Below, piece by piece: positions 8,963-17,775 of a stretch of DNA of 47,232 nt. Position 1 is the first letter of the stretch. Each line of letters begins with the position of its first letter. The position numbers were made by a program, and so were the translations under genes. The stretch covers positions 1 to 47,232 of the forward strand of contig JAGBPB010000003.1 of assembly GCA_017633615.1 (NCBI GenBank), read 5' to 3'. The notes under the pieces are model-generated. The model was not told where the DNA came from and did no database searches. It saw nothing but the letters and a program-made list of their open reading frames with translations. This DNA comes from Bacteroidaceae bacterium (GTDB taxonomy: Bacteria > Bacteroidota > Bacteroidia > Bacteroidales > Bacteroidaceae).

Positions 8963-10180
8963 ATGAGATTTGATGAATTTGATTTCCAGCCTGCGTTGCT
9001 GGACGCAATTGACTCCATGAACTTTAAGGAATGCACTCCTATCCAGGAGAAAGCCATTCCATATCTTCTTGAGGGACGTGACCTTATAGGCATAGCACAA
9101 ACCGGAACCGGCAAGACCGCAGCATATCTACTGCCGGTTCTTGACAAACTTTCATCAGGCCGATACCCTGAAGGCTCGGTGAATTGCCTCATTATGGTTC
9201 CCACCCGTGAGCTTGCCCAGCAGATTGACCAGCAGGTTGAAGGCTTCTCATACTTTACCAATATATCCGGCACTGCCGTCTACGGCGGTAATGACGGCAT
9301 ACGCTTTGAGCAGGAAAAGCGCGGTTTCGCAATGGGTACTGATATCGTTGTGGCCACCCCGGGGCGCCTTATCAGCCACATCAGTCTGGGTAATGTTGAC
9401 CTGTCAAAAGTTTCATTCTTTATTCTGGATGAAGCTGACCGCATGCTTGACATGGGTTTCTATGATGACATCATGCAGATTGTAAAGCAGCTGCCTGCCA
9501 AGCGCCAGAACATGCTGTTCAGCGCCACCATGCCGCAGGAGATCCAGAACATGGCACGCACCATCCTGCATAATCCCGTTGAAGTGAAACTGGCTGTATC
9601 CAAGCCTGCCGATAAGATTCTGCAAGCCGCATACGTATGCTATGAAGCTCAGAAACTGCCTATCATACAGAGCCTGTTCAGCAACAACGCGCCCAAACGT
9701 GTCATTGCATTTGCATCATCCAAGCTTAAGGTAAAAGAGATAACCAAATCACTGCGCCGCCTGGGCCTCAATGTAGGTGAGATGCACTCTGACCTCACTC
9801 AAGCAGAACGTGATGACATAATGCACCGCTTCCGCAACGGCCACATTAACATCCTTGTAGCCACTGATATCGTATCACGCGGAATAGACATTGATGATAT
9901 AGACCTGGTGCTGAACTTTGACGTGCCGCAGGATCCTGAGGATTATGTACACCGCATAGGCCGTACCGCCCGTGCCGGCGCTGAGGGCTGCGCCATCACA
10001 TTCATAAGCTTGGACGATCAGTCCCGCTTCCACCACATAGAAAAGTTCCTGGGCAAAGAGGTCTATAAAGTTCCCATCCCCGCAGAGCTAGGCGAAGCTC
10101 CTGAATATTCTCCAATAAAACCCAAGGTTTTCCACAAGGGGAAAGGAAAGCATTTCTTTAGAAAGCCTAAATCGAAGTAA
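8963..10180 (+). CDS. DEAD-box RNA helicase (RhlE-like)
   Basis: A 405-residue ATP-dependent RNA helicase with all core motifs: Q-motif region FKECTPIQEKAIPYLL, motif I AQTGTGKT, Ia PTRELAQQ, II DEADRMLD, III SATMP, IV/V IAFASS and ATDIVSRGIDID, VI HRIGRTARAG. A short lysine-rich tail (PKVFHKGKGKHFFRKPKSK) probably binds RNA. Roles in cold adaptation, ribosome assembly or RNA decay are known for the family; which applies is not visible. It is the last gene of the rightward run and ends at a large hairpin shared with the convergent panB. Confidence 0.95.
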   Translation: MRFDEFDFQPALLDAIDSMNFKECTPIQEKAIPYLLEGRDLIGIAQTGTGKTAAYLLPVLDKLSSGRYPEGSVNCLIMVPTRELAQQIDQQVEGFSYFTNISGTAVYGGNDGIRFEQEKRGFAMGTDIVVATPGRLISHISLGNVDLSKVSFFILDEADRMLDMGFYDDIMQIVKQLPAKRQNMLFSATMPQEIQNMARTILHNPVEVKLAVSKPADKILQAAYVCYEAQKLPIIQSLFSNNAPKRVIAFASSKLKVKEITKSLRRLGLNVGEMHSDLTQAERDDIMHRFRNGHINILVATDIVSRGIDIDDIDLVLNFDVPQDPEDYVHRIGRTARAGAEGCAITFISLDDQSRFHHIEKFLGKEVYKVPIPAELGEAPEYSPIKPKVFHKGKGKHFFRKPKSK

Positions 10181-10205
10181 GCAAACTCTAAAACGAACTA
10201 AAAAA

Positions 10206-10322
10206 CGGGAGGTATGGTCTCAGAAACCATGGCCGCCCGTGGGCTTGTGAACGGGAGGGGCCCGCCGCGAAGCGGTGGGAGGGATAGCGCGAAGCGCGTA
10301 GTTTCAGAGACTATACCTCCCG
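10206..10322. terminator. 117-nt branched bidirectional hairpin between the helicase gene and panB
   Basis: Outer arms 10206-10227 and 10301-10322 pair with 20 of 22 matches. They are flanked by T-runs on both strands (CTTTTTTCC on plus; the minus side also reads T-rich), so it can end both convergent transcripts. Unlike a simple terminator, the 73-nt interior holds three further small hairpins: CCCGT...ACGGG, CCCGCCGC-GAA-GCGGTGGG and GCGC-GAA-GCGC. The whole would fold as a multi-branched RNA. A small RNA or a repeat element are alternatives. Confidence 0.65.
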
Positions 10323-10338
10323 CTTTTTTCCTTGAAAA

Positions 10339-11157
10339 TCAATACTGTTCTTTCTCGTTGGGGAAATCCTGGTTTTTGACGTCCTCTACGTAGTGACCTA
10401 CCGCATCAGTGATGGTTTCAAAGAGGTTTGCATAGCGGCGCAGGAAACGCGGGCTGAACTCATTGTTCATGCCCAGCATGTCGGCGCAGACAAGGACCTG
10501 ACCGTCAACACCGCCGCCGGCACCGATGCCGATGATGGGTACGTTCACCTCTTTTGCTACGCGCTCGGCAAGCTTGGCGGGGATTTTCTCAAGTACGATT
10601 GAGAAGCAGCCTACCTCCTCCAGCTTGTGGGCATCGGAAATGAGTTTCTCAGCCTCGGCCTCCTCCTTGGCGCGTACGGCGTAGGTGCCGAACTTGTTGA
10701 TGGACTGCGGGGTGAGGCCCAGATGTCCCATTACGGGGATACCGCACTCTATAATGTGACGGACCGATGGCAGGATCTCCTCACCGCCCTCCAGCTTGAG
10801 GGCATCGGCATGAGAGACCTTCATTATCTTGATGGCGTTGGTTACGGCCTCTGAGTCATTGATCTGATAGGTACCGAACGGCATGTCAACCACCACGAGG
10901 GCGCGCTGAACACCGCGTACAACTGACTTGGCGTGATATATCATCTGGTCAAGTGTAATGGGCAGTGTAGTCTGATTACCGGCCATAACGTTTGATGCCG
11001 AATCACCTACCAGAATAACGTCAATGCCGGCCCCATCGACCATCTTGGCCATAGTGTAATCATAAGCCGTAAGCATTGCAATTTTCTCACCACGCTGTTT
11101 CATCTCCCTGAGACGCTGTGTGGTCACTTTTCTCTTGTCCTCAGTAATATATCCCAT
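10339..11157 (-). CDS. panB: 3-methyl-2-oxobutanoate hydroxymethyltransferase
   Basis: A 272-residue enzyme that forms ketopantoate from alpha-ketoisovalerate and methylene-tetrahydrofolate in pantothenate/CoA synthesis. Characteristic segments are [32 protein letters not shown] (Asp in VGDS binds Mg), [32 protein letters not shown] and PIIGIGAG. The ORF is open to 11256, but the ATG at 11157 is correct by family alignment and because a TATCTTCG -7 box lies at 11183-11190, 25 nt upstream. It is divergent from the AddA-like gene. The C-terminal tail (about residue 255 onward) is short and polar. Confidence 0.95.
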   Translation of the reverse strand: MGYITEDKRKVTTQRLREMKQRGEKIAMLTAYDYTMAKMVDGAGIDVILVGDSASNVMAGNQTTLPITLDQMIYHAKSVVRGVQRALVVVDMPFGTYQINDSEAVTNAIKIMKVSHADALKLEGGEEILPSVRHIIECGIPVMGHLGLTPQSINKFGTYAVRAKEEAEAEKLISDAHKLEEVGCFSIVLEKIPAKLAERVAKEVNVPIIGIGAGGGVDGQVLVCADMLGMNNEFSPRFLRRYANLFETITDAVGHYVEDVKNQDFPNEKEQY

Positions 11158-11182
11158 AATGTCATATATGTAAATTGGACCG

Positions 11183-11190
11183 CGAAGATA
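11183..11190 (-). promoter_or_regulatory. -7 box of panB
   Basis: Minus-strand TATCTTCG (one mismatch to TAnnTTTG), 25 nt before the panB ATG. Confidence 0.5.
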
Positions 11191-11213
11191 ATGCTTTTCT
11201 GAAAGGGATTTAC

Positions 11214-11221
11214 TATTTTTG
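11214..11221 (+). promoter_or_regulatory. -7 box of the addA-like gene
   Basis: TATTTTTG matches TAnnTTTG, 17 nt before the ATG at 11239. It is divergent from the panB promoter within 40 bp. Confidence 0.5.
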
Positions 11222-11238
11222 GGTAGTTTATACTCCAA

Positions 11239-14200
11239 ATGGATAACAAATCGCACTTTACTGTGTACAAAGCATCGGCCGGATCAGGCAAAACTTTCCG
11301 TCTGGCCGTGCAATATATCACCATGCTCATTAAGGAGCCTGAGAGCTACCGCCATATTCTTGCCGTGACATTCACAAACAAGGCTACGGCTGAAATGAAA
11401 CAGCGCATTCTATCGCAACTTTACGGCATAGGCCACAACCTGCCGGGCTCAGCAAGCTACTATGATGAGGTTAAGAAAGTCCTCACGTACAACGAGCAGA
11501 CCATACGCCACAACGCCATGCTGGCTCTGGATATGATACTGCAAGACTACGGCCGGTTCCGCGTGGAAACCATTGACAGTTTCTTCCAGACTGTGCTGCG
11601 CAGCCTGGCCCGCGAGCTCCACATAGGCGCAAACCTAACGCTTGAACTTGACACTGAGGTTGTTATTGACGAGGCTGTTGACTCATTCCTGGCAAACGTT
11701 GAGCAGGATTCGGCCGATAAACGCAACGTGATGGAGTTTGTTGAGAACAACATTGAGAATGACCGCAGCTGGTCTATTGACGGTACTCTCAAGAAGTTCT
11801 CACAGGAGCTGTTTCGAGAGATATTCATGGAGCGTGGCGACGAGCTGCGCCGGATACTCTCCCAGCCTGGCGCCGTGGCCGATTACAAACGCAATCTGAC
11901 ATTGGCCCGTGACAGTGTTCTGCCCGGCATCGTTGAGAGAGTGAAGGCTACCGGGCAGGATATGATTGGGGCCATTTCATCGGCAGGTTCAACAATTGAG
12001 GATCTTAACAGATACGTTAAGCCGTTAGTCCAGAAGATTGCCGACGGCACATTTGTTGACATGGACCTCAAGGGCAAGACCCTGGGCAATTGCCTTGAAG
12101 ACCCAGACAAGTTCTATGACAAGGGAACACTCAAGAAATCACCACATCTGTCAAACCTGGCTCAGGAACGGCTCTCGCCCCTGCTTTCAAAAGCCAAGGA
12201 TCTGTATGATGAATATAACTACAACCGCAACTCATTTGACGGCGCGCTGCAATACATCCACGAGTTGAGCCTGCTGCTGGGCATTCGTGCAGAGATAGAC
12301 CGTCAGAGTCAGGAGCAGGGCCGTTTCATATTGGCCGACACACCGCAACTGCTCAGCAAACTGTCCGGCAGCGACACATCATTCGTTTATGAAAAGACCG
12401 GCAGCTTTATAGAGCACCTTATGATAGATGAGTTTCAGGACACCTCACGCCTACAGTGGGGTAACCTGCGGCTGCTGCTCTGGGAGTGCCTCTCCATAGG
12501 CAAGGACTGTCTTGTGGTGGGTGATGTCAAGCAGTCCATCTACCGCTGGCGCAACAGTGACTGGGATATCCTCAACTCCAGGATGGAGAAGGAACTGGCC
12601 ACCTACAACCCGCAGGTCATTCCCATGGAGAGCAATTACCGCAGTCATCAGAACGTTATTGTTTTCAACAACGCCCTGTTTCCAAAGGCTGTGGAGATGA
12701 TGCAGATGCACTACAACGGTCAGACCGGCACCAGTTACTCCGCCATCGAGGCTGCCTACAACGAGGTTGAACAGGTTAGTCCCAAAGCTGACGGCCAAGG
12801 TTACGTCTATGTCATGGCCCAAGGTAAGAAAGACAAAAAAAACGATAAGAGTCAAGAGGATCAGGAAGATTCTGCCGATAAAATATTCCAACAAATTGAG
12901 GAACAGCTGGACAATCTTACCCAAGCCGGAGTAGAACAGACAGACATAGCTATTCTGTGCCGTTACAGCAGTCAGATAGCAGCTATCGCCGAGTGGTTTG
13001 CAACAAACCGTCCGGAGTACCGCATGATATCAAGCGAGGCCTTCCAGCTGGCATCATCAGTATCAGTCCGCATACTCATCAACGCCTTGCGCTGGCTCAC
13101 AGACAAGACCAACAACGTAGCCTTGGCACAGCTTGTATGGGAGCGTGAGTGCGAGATAGTCAAGTCCGGGCTCCCGTTTGACAGCCTTATGGCACATGGA
13201 CTTGAAGCCTACCTTCCAAAGGTTTTCCTTGATGAATTGGAGTCACTGCGCCACCTGCCGCTCTATGAACTGACAGAGAAACTATACTCCATCCTGGAAC
13301 TGGAACGCATAGAAGGACAGGACCAGTATGTTATGACCCTTTTTGATACCATCTGCCAATGGGTGAGCCGCAACCCCGGTGAGCCATCGGCTTTCCTTAC
13401 AGAATGGGACGAAAAACTTTACAAGACCCCTATTCCCGCAACCGATGCCAACGGCATACGCCTGCTCACCATCCACAGGTCAAAGGGATTGGAGTTCCAC
13501 ACCGTCATCGTGCCCTATTGCAACTGGGAGGTTATTGACTACCGCCACAACGAACGAATCTGGACTACCCCCACTGTTGACCCTTTCAAGGGCATGCCAC
13601 TGCTGCCCATAGGATTCAGCAAAAGTTTGGCAAACTCCGTATTCAACGAAGAATTCAAGCAGGAGGCAGGGTTACAGACAGTTGATAATCTGAACCTTCT
13701 TTACGTTGCCCTGACCAGAGCTACAAGCAACCTCATAGTACTGAGCCCGCAGGGAAAAGGAACCACAATGACTGACGTACTAATCTACGCCCTGTCAGCA
13801 GCCTTTGATTGCATCCCCCATGATCAGAACATCTACATCTATGAGAGAGGCCAGATAATGCCACACCAAGAGAAAGAGAGCGAGACAACAGACAACCCCT
13901 TTGAACTCAGGCCCACAGCCCAGGATCTGCAGTTGCGCTCCTACCCCATAAACGCCAGGTTCCGCCAATCAGGCGAATCCATCCGTTTTGTCCATTCCGC
14001 CGACGATTCCGACGACCGCCAGGAGGAGTACATCCAGACCGGCAAGCTGCTCCACAACCTCTTTGCCGCCATCCGCACCACGCAGGATATCAACCCGCAG
14101 GTAGACAGCATGTTAAGCCAAGGCCTTATAGAAACATCAAAAAAGGCCGATGAAATCCGGAAAATGATTACAACGCACATAGATGCATCGGGCGTACAGT

Positions 14201-14463
14201 CCTGGTTTGACGGTTCCTGCACCCTGTTCAACGAGGCCTCCATCATCTACCGTGACGGAGGCGTGCTCCAAACCCGCCGCCCCGACCGCGTAATGATAAG
14301 ACCTGACGGCAGCGCCATAATAGTGGACTTTAAATTCGGCCGCGAACGTGAGGAGTACCTCTACCAGGTTCGCGAGTATATGGACCTGCTACGAAAAATG
14401 GGCTATCCGCAGGTGGAAGGCCATATCTGGTATGTCTACGCCAACAAGATAATAGACTGCTAA
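11239..14463 (+). CDS. AddA-like UvrD-family helicase with C-terminal nuclease domain
   Basis: A 1074-residue SF1 helicase-nuclease. Walker A is [10 protein letters not shown] at the extreme N-terminus, with motif Ia [13 protein letters not shown], motif [12 protein letters not shown], motif [15 protein letters not shown], motif [10 protein letters not shown] and motif VI YVALTRA. The C-terminal RecB-like PD-(D/E)XK nuclease shows RRPDRVMIR...IIVDFKFG. This matches AddA of the AddAB/RexAB recombination complex, which resects double-strand breaks. Its expected partner is the AddB-like gene, usually adjacent, but here that gene lies at 35298, with the accessory island in between. RecB is the alternative name in some annotations; no RecC or RecD gene is seen. 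Confidence 0.88.
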   Translation: MDNKSHFTVYKASAGSGKTFRLAVQYITMLIKEPESYRHILAVTFTNKATAEMKQRILSQLYGIGHNLPGSASYYDEVKKVLTYNEQTIRHNAMLALDMILQDYGRFRVETIDSFFQTVLRSLARELHIGANLTLELDTEVVIDEAVDSFLANVEQDSADKRNVMEFVENNIENDRSWSIDGTLKKFSQELFREIFMERGDELRRILSQPGAVADYKRNLTLARDSVLPGIVERVKATGQDMIGAISSAGSTIEDLNRYVKPLVQKIADGTFVDMDLKGKTLGNCLEDPDKFYDKGTLKKSPHLSNLAQERLSPLLSKAKDLYDEYNYNRNSFDGALQYIHELSLLLGIRAEIDRQSQEQGRFILADTPQLLSKLSGSDTSFVYEKTGSFIEHLMIDEFQDTSRLQWGNLRLLLWECLSIGKDCLVVGDVKQSIYRWRNSDWDILNSRMEKELATYNPQVIPMESNYRSHQNVIVFNNALFPKAVEMMQMHYNGQTGTSYSAIEAAYNEVEQVSPKADGQGYVYVMAQGKKDKKNDKSQEDQEDSADKIFQQIEEQLDNLTQAGVEQTDIAILCRYSSQIAAIAEWFATNRPEYRMISSEAFQLASSVSVRILINALRWLTDKTNNVALAQLVWERECEIVKSGLPFDSLMAHGLEAYLPKVFLDELESLRHLPLYELTEKLYSILELERIEGQDQYVMTLFDTICQWVSRNPGEPSAFLTEWDEKLYKTPIPATDANGIRLLTIHRSKGLEFHTVIVPYCNWEVIDYRHNERIWTTPTVDPFKGMPLLPIGFSKSLANSVFNEEFKQEAGLQTVDNLNLLYVALTRATSNLIVLSPQGKGTTMTDVLIYALSAAFDCIPHDQNIYIYERGQIMPHQEKESETTDNPFELRPTAQDLQLRSYPINARFRQSGESIRFVHSADDSDDRQEEYIQTGKLLHNLFAAIRTTQDINPQVDSMLSQGLIETSKKADEIRKMITTHIDASGVQSWFDGSCTLFNEASIIYRDGGVLQTRRPDRVMIRPDGSAIIVDFKFGREREEYLYQVREYMDLLRKMGYPQVEGHIWYVYANKIIDC

Positions 14464-14493
14464 TTCAATTATTAACCTTATAAACAAGACATT

Positions 14494-15675
14494 ATGAAAG
14501 ACTTTAATTATTTCGCTCCAACAGAAGTAGTATTCGGTAAGAAATCCGAGGAACAGGTAGCCCAGCTTGTACGCAAATACGGCGGCACCAAGGTTTTGGT
14601 TCATTACGGCGGCAAAAGCGCCATCAAATCAGGCTTACTTGACAAGATTGAGCGCATGCTCAAGGACGGTGGAATAGACTATGTCACTCTGGGTGGTGTT
14701 GTGCCCAACCCCAGGCTCTCAAAAGTGCATGAAGGCATTGAACTGTGCCGCAAGGAGAAGGTTGACTTTATCCTGGCTGTGGGCGGAGGCAGCGTGATTG
14801 ACTCATCCAAGGCCATCGCATACGGCGTTCCCTATGACGGTGAGGTGTGGGATGTATATCTGCAGAAATACACACCTGTTACCAGCCTGCCGGTGGCATC
14901 GGTCCTGACCATTCCCGCTGCCGGAAGTGAGATGAGTGAATCAAGCGTCATCACCAATGAGGACGGTGATGTCAAGATAGGCTACTCCAACAACCTGTGC
15001 CGCCCCAAGTTCGCCATCATGAACCCCGAGCGAACCTACACCCTGCCAGCGTATCAAACTGCTGCAGGCGTGACTGACATAATGATGCACACCATGGAGC
15101 GCTATTTCTCACATGATGATGACATGAACCTGACCGACACCATGGCCGAGGCTCTGCTGCGCACAATGATGGAATGCGTCCCCATTGTGCTCCGTGAGCC
15201 CGAAAACTACCGTTATCGCGCACAGATAATGTGGGGAGGCAGTCTGGCTCACAATGACCTGACCGGATGCGGCCGCATAGGCGACTGGGCCACACATCAG
15301 CTGGAGCATGAACTGAGCGGTATGTTTGATGTAACCCATGGTGCAGGCCTTGCAGCCATCTGGCCCAGCTGGGCACGTTACGTCTATAAGTGCAATGTAA
15401 GCCGTTTTGTACGCTTTGCCGTGAACGTAATGGGCGTGGAGAATGACTTTACCGATCCCGAAGCAACCGCCATCCGCGGCATAGAGGCAATGGAGCGTTT
15501 CTACCACTCAATAGGAATGCCCATAAACATCCACGAACTCATAGGCCGTGAAATTACCGATGCTGAGATAAAGGAGATGGTACGCAAGTGCAGTCACGAC
15601 TACACAATAACCCAAGGCCAGTTCAAGGTACTTACCCCTGATGACATGACCGCGATCTACACTTTGGCAAAATAA
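14494..15675 (+). CDS. Iron-containing alcohol dehydrogenase (BdhA/YqhD type)
   Basis: A 393-residue group III NAD(P)H-dependent alcohol/aldehyde reductase. The cofactor loop AVGGGSVIDSSKAIA and metal ligands in GVTDIMMHTMERYF and the later HQLEHELSGMFDVTHGAGLA (Asp, His, His, His) are all present. It resembles butanol dehydrogenase BdhA and aldehyde reductase YqhD, which remove short aldehydes using NADH or NADPH; the true substrate is unknown. It begins 30 nt after the AddA-like stop and ends 14 nt before the GH16 gene, so it may be partly cotranscribed with either. Confidence 0.92.
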   Translation: MKDFNYFAPTEVVFGKKSEEQVAQLVRKYGGTKVLVHYGGKSAIKSGLLDKIERMLKDGGIDYVTLGGVVPNPRLSKVHEGIELCRKEKVDFILAVGGGSVIDSSKAIAYGVPYDGEVWDVYLQKYTPVTSLPVASVLTIPAAGSEMSESSVITNEDGDVKIGYSNNLCRPKFAIMNPERTYTLPAYQTAAGVTDIMMHTMERYFSHDDDMNLTDTMAEALLRTMMECVPIVLREPENYRYRAQIMWGGSLAHNDLTGCGRIGDWATHQLEHELSGMFDVTHGAGLAAIWPSWARYVYKCNVSRFVRFAVNVMGVENDFTDPEATAIRGIEAMERFYHSIGMPINIHELIGREITDAEIKEMVRKCSHDYTITQGQFKVLTPDDMTAIYTLAK

Positions 15676-15689
15676 AACCACAATTGAAT

Positions 15690-16526
15690 ATGAGAAAATC
15701 CGTTTTACTTTCCTTAATAGCAGCGTGCTTGCCATTAGTTTCTGTGCAGTGCAAACGTGCCAAGAGTTATGCTCCCAAGGGCTACGAACTTGTATGGCAG
15801 GATGAATTCAACGAGGGCACAGAGCCCGATGCCGCCAAGTGGACCCACGTGGTAATGCGTCAAGGCATGGTCAACCACGAACTACAGAACTACGTAAACC
15901 ACGTAACTCCCGTCGGCACACCCGTAACTGAGGTCAAAGACGGCACCCTGCGGATAAACTGCTTCAAGGAGAATGACAGAGTCTATTCAGGCCGTCTGAA
16001 CGGAAACGTACGCACCGGCTGGCAGTACGGTTATTTTGAGGCCCGTATCAAACTACCCAAGGGCAAAGGCACCTGGCCCGCATTCTGGATGATGCCCGCC
16101 AACAACCGCATGCCCAACAACGGCTGGCCCCGCTGCGGTGAGATAGACATCATGGAAGAGGTTGGATTCACGCCCAACGAGGTTTCATCATCCATCCACA
16201 CCCAGGATTACAACCACACCAAGAACACCCATAAGAACCACGCCATGACCATCAAGAATGCCGAGGGTGACTTCCACGTCTACTCCCTGCTCTGGACCGA
16301 AGATCAGATCATAACCTACGTGGACGGCAAGGAACAGCTCCACTTGGAGAAAGCTGTTCTTGGTGACAGCCACGACCAATGGCCCTTCCACTACCCCTTC
16401 CACATCATCCTGAACCTTGCCTGGGGCGGTGACTGGGGCGGCCAGGAAGGAGTCGATGAAACCGCCCTCCCCGTCACCATGGAAGTTGACTACGTCCGGG
16501 TTTACCAGCTGCCTGCCGTAAACTGA
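15690..16526 (+). CDS. Glycoside hydrolase family 16 (laminarinase/beta-glucanase type), secreted
   Basis: A 278-residue enzyme with an N-terminal signal sequence (MRKSVLLSLIAACLPLVSVQC) and one GH16 domain. The catalytic signature GEIDIMEEVG (ExDxxE, nucleophile and acid/base Glu) lies near residue 155, and the family's YGYFEARIKLP and TWPAFWMMP precede it. GH16 enzymes hydrolyse beta-1,3 or mixed beta-1,3/1,4 glucans or related galactans; the exact glycan is not evident. A Cys follows the signal sequence, but the -1 residue is Gln, so lipidation is doubtful. The ATG at 15690 was preferred over a TTG at 15684. No SusCD pair is nearby, so it is not part of a visible polysaccharide locus. Confidence 0.9.
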   Translation: MRKSVLLSLIAACLPLVSVQCKRAKSYAPKGYELVWQDEFNEGTEPDAAKWTHVVMRQGMVNHELQNYVNHVTPVGTPVTEVKDGTLRINCFKENDRVYSGRLNGNVRTGWQYGYFEARIKLPKGKGTWPAFWMMPANNRMPNNGWPRCGEIDIMEEVGFTPNEVSSSIHTQDYNHTKNTHKNHAMTIKNAEGDFHVYSLLWTEDQIITYVDGKEQLHLEKAVLGDSHDQWPFHYPFHIILNLAWGGDWGGQEGVDETALPVTMEVDYVRVYQLPAVN

Positions 16527-16596
16527 AATCTTAGTTTTCAGTCTCACAAAATGTTGGCCAAAAGGTTGTAATCATATAACCATTTTTCTATAACTA

Positions 16597-17529
16597 ATGA
16601 AAAGAGTCATAATCATCATATCGGCCGCATTAATGTTGGTAGCATGCGCAGACAGCCACAAGCAGCTGATGAGCCGCGCAGAGGAATTGTGCCGGTACAT
16701 TCCGGACCATGAGTTGCTGGAAAAGTCAAAGGATTTCATGACGGCCGATTTCTATGCCGTGTTGGACACCATGTTCTATCGGCTGCCGGCACATGAGGCT
16801 ATGGACCACGAGTGGCTCTATTACTTTGTGACTGGCAATGGCGGCACTATTGCTGATTACACAGTTACCGGGGTACAAAAGACCGATAAAACCCATGCCG
16901 TTGCAACTATCAGCGTTAGACAGATGTGGGAGGACGGATCATTCGATCAAAATAAGGATATTGAGGAGCATCAGCTCTTTATGGAGAAGGTAGACGGAGT
17001 TTGGCTGATGTGTGACTTTGACGAGCACAAGCAGGACTGCATCCGCTATATTGAGAACAACCGCAGGGAGCAGGCTCTGCGCGATGCCATAAGCGACTAT
17101 CTGGTAAAGGAGATTGGCGTACAGTACAAGCAGGGAGAGCTCTGCATTCCCACACTGATGATTGTATCGGCCCAGGAGATAAGTGCTGATCAGGCATGGG
17201 TATGGGGCGATTTCTGGATATGGTGGTACAAGCAGGAGGGTGATACACTCATGACCGTATCGGGCGGTAACCACTCCGGAGTAATGACAGTAATCCAGCA
17301 GGACGGAAAACTCATGGTTACCTCATTTGAGCAGACCGTTGACGGTGCGGGTAATGATGCCAGCGCCCGACGCATATTCGGCAGTCATTATGATGTTTAT
17401 CAGAACATGCACTCCAACCAGGATGTGCGTGAGGCTGTCCGCCGCGAGCAGCTCAGCGAATACATAACCGCCCACCATCTGAACATCCATTACTACCAGG
17501 ACTACGGCTGGGATGCTGTGAAGCTGTGA
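16597..17529 (+). CDS. Lipoprotein of unknown function, paralogue of 34344-35276
   Basis: 310 residues with a clear lipoprotein signal (KRVIIIISAALMLVAC; lipobox LVAC), so likely anchored in the outer or inner membrane facing the periplasm. The rest is soluble and aromatic-rich, including PAHEAMDHEWLYYFVTGNGG, VWGDFWIWWYK and a closing YYQDYGWDAVKL. No catalytic motif or known domain is recognised. The gene at 34344 encodes a protein of equal length that is identical over most positions. The two sit in the same orientation at either side of the accessory island; upstream and downstream DNA of the copies is not similar, so homology is limited to the coding region. Confidence 0.85.
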   Translation: MKRVIIIISAALMLVACADSHKQLMSRAEELCRYIPDHELLEKSKDFMTADFYAVLDTMFYRLPAHEAMDHEWLYYFVTGNGGTIADYTVTGVQKTDKTHAVATISVRQMWEDGSFDQNKDIEEHQLFMEKVDGVWLMCDFDEHKQDCIRYIENNRREQALRDAISDYLVKEIGVQYKQGELCIPTLMIVSAQEISADQAWVWGDFWIWWYKQEGDTLMTVSGGNHSGVMTVIQQDGKLMVTSFEQTVDGAGNDASARRIFGSHYDVYQNMHSNQDVREAVRREQLSEYITAHHLNIHYYQDYGWDAVKL

Positions 17530-17775
17530 AATAATGTAGTCTGTCTGTGATATAAACGTTCGTTTTTTTTTGCGGTCATAATTACCAATTTTAAATATGG
17601 CGAATTCGCCACAATTACACCTATACGAATTCCATCTATAAATCACTCCTAATTCTTAAGGGGTCAAATTCGACCCTATTTTGCAACAAACAATAGTATC
17701 ATTTTTCATTAAACTTGTTGATAAAAAGACTCTTATTACCACCATATTTACGATAGAATTCACTATCTTTACAAT
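17530..17775. other. AT-rich left junction of the accessory island
   Basis: This 246-bp non-coding stretch is markedly AT-rich compared with the DNA to its left. It contains a small palindrome (GGCGAATTCGCC) and a hairpin-capable AGGGGTC...GACCCT around 17660-17680, which may be an operator or terminator. No attachment-site-like direct repeat, tRNA or integrase accompanies it. Confidence 0.4.
17764..17771 (+). promoter_or_regulatory. Possible -7 box of the DUF4062-HATPase gene
   Basis: TATCTTTA is one mismatch from TAnnTTTG and lies 4 nt before the ATG at 17776. If used, the mRNA would start at or inside the start codon. Confidence 0.35.

Noticed and set aside
11239..14463. RecB of a RecBCD complex
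   Set aside because: Architecture with an N-terminal Walker A and the presence of an AddB-like gene with Fe-S cysteines fit AddAB better; no recC or recD gene is seen.
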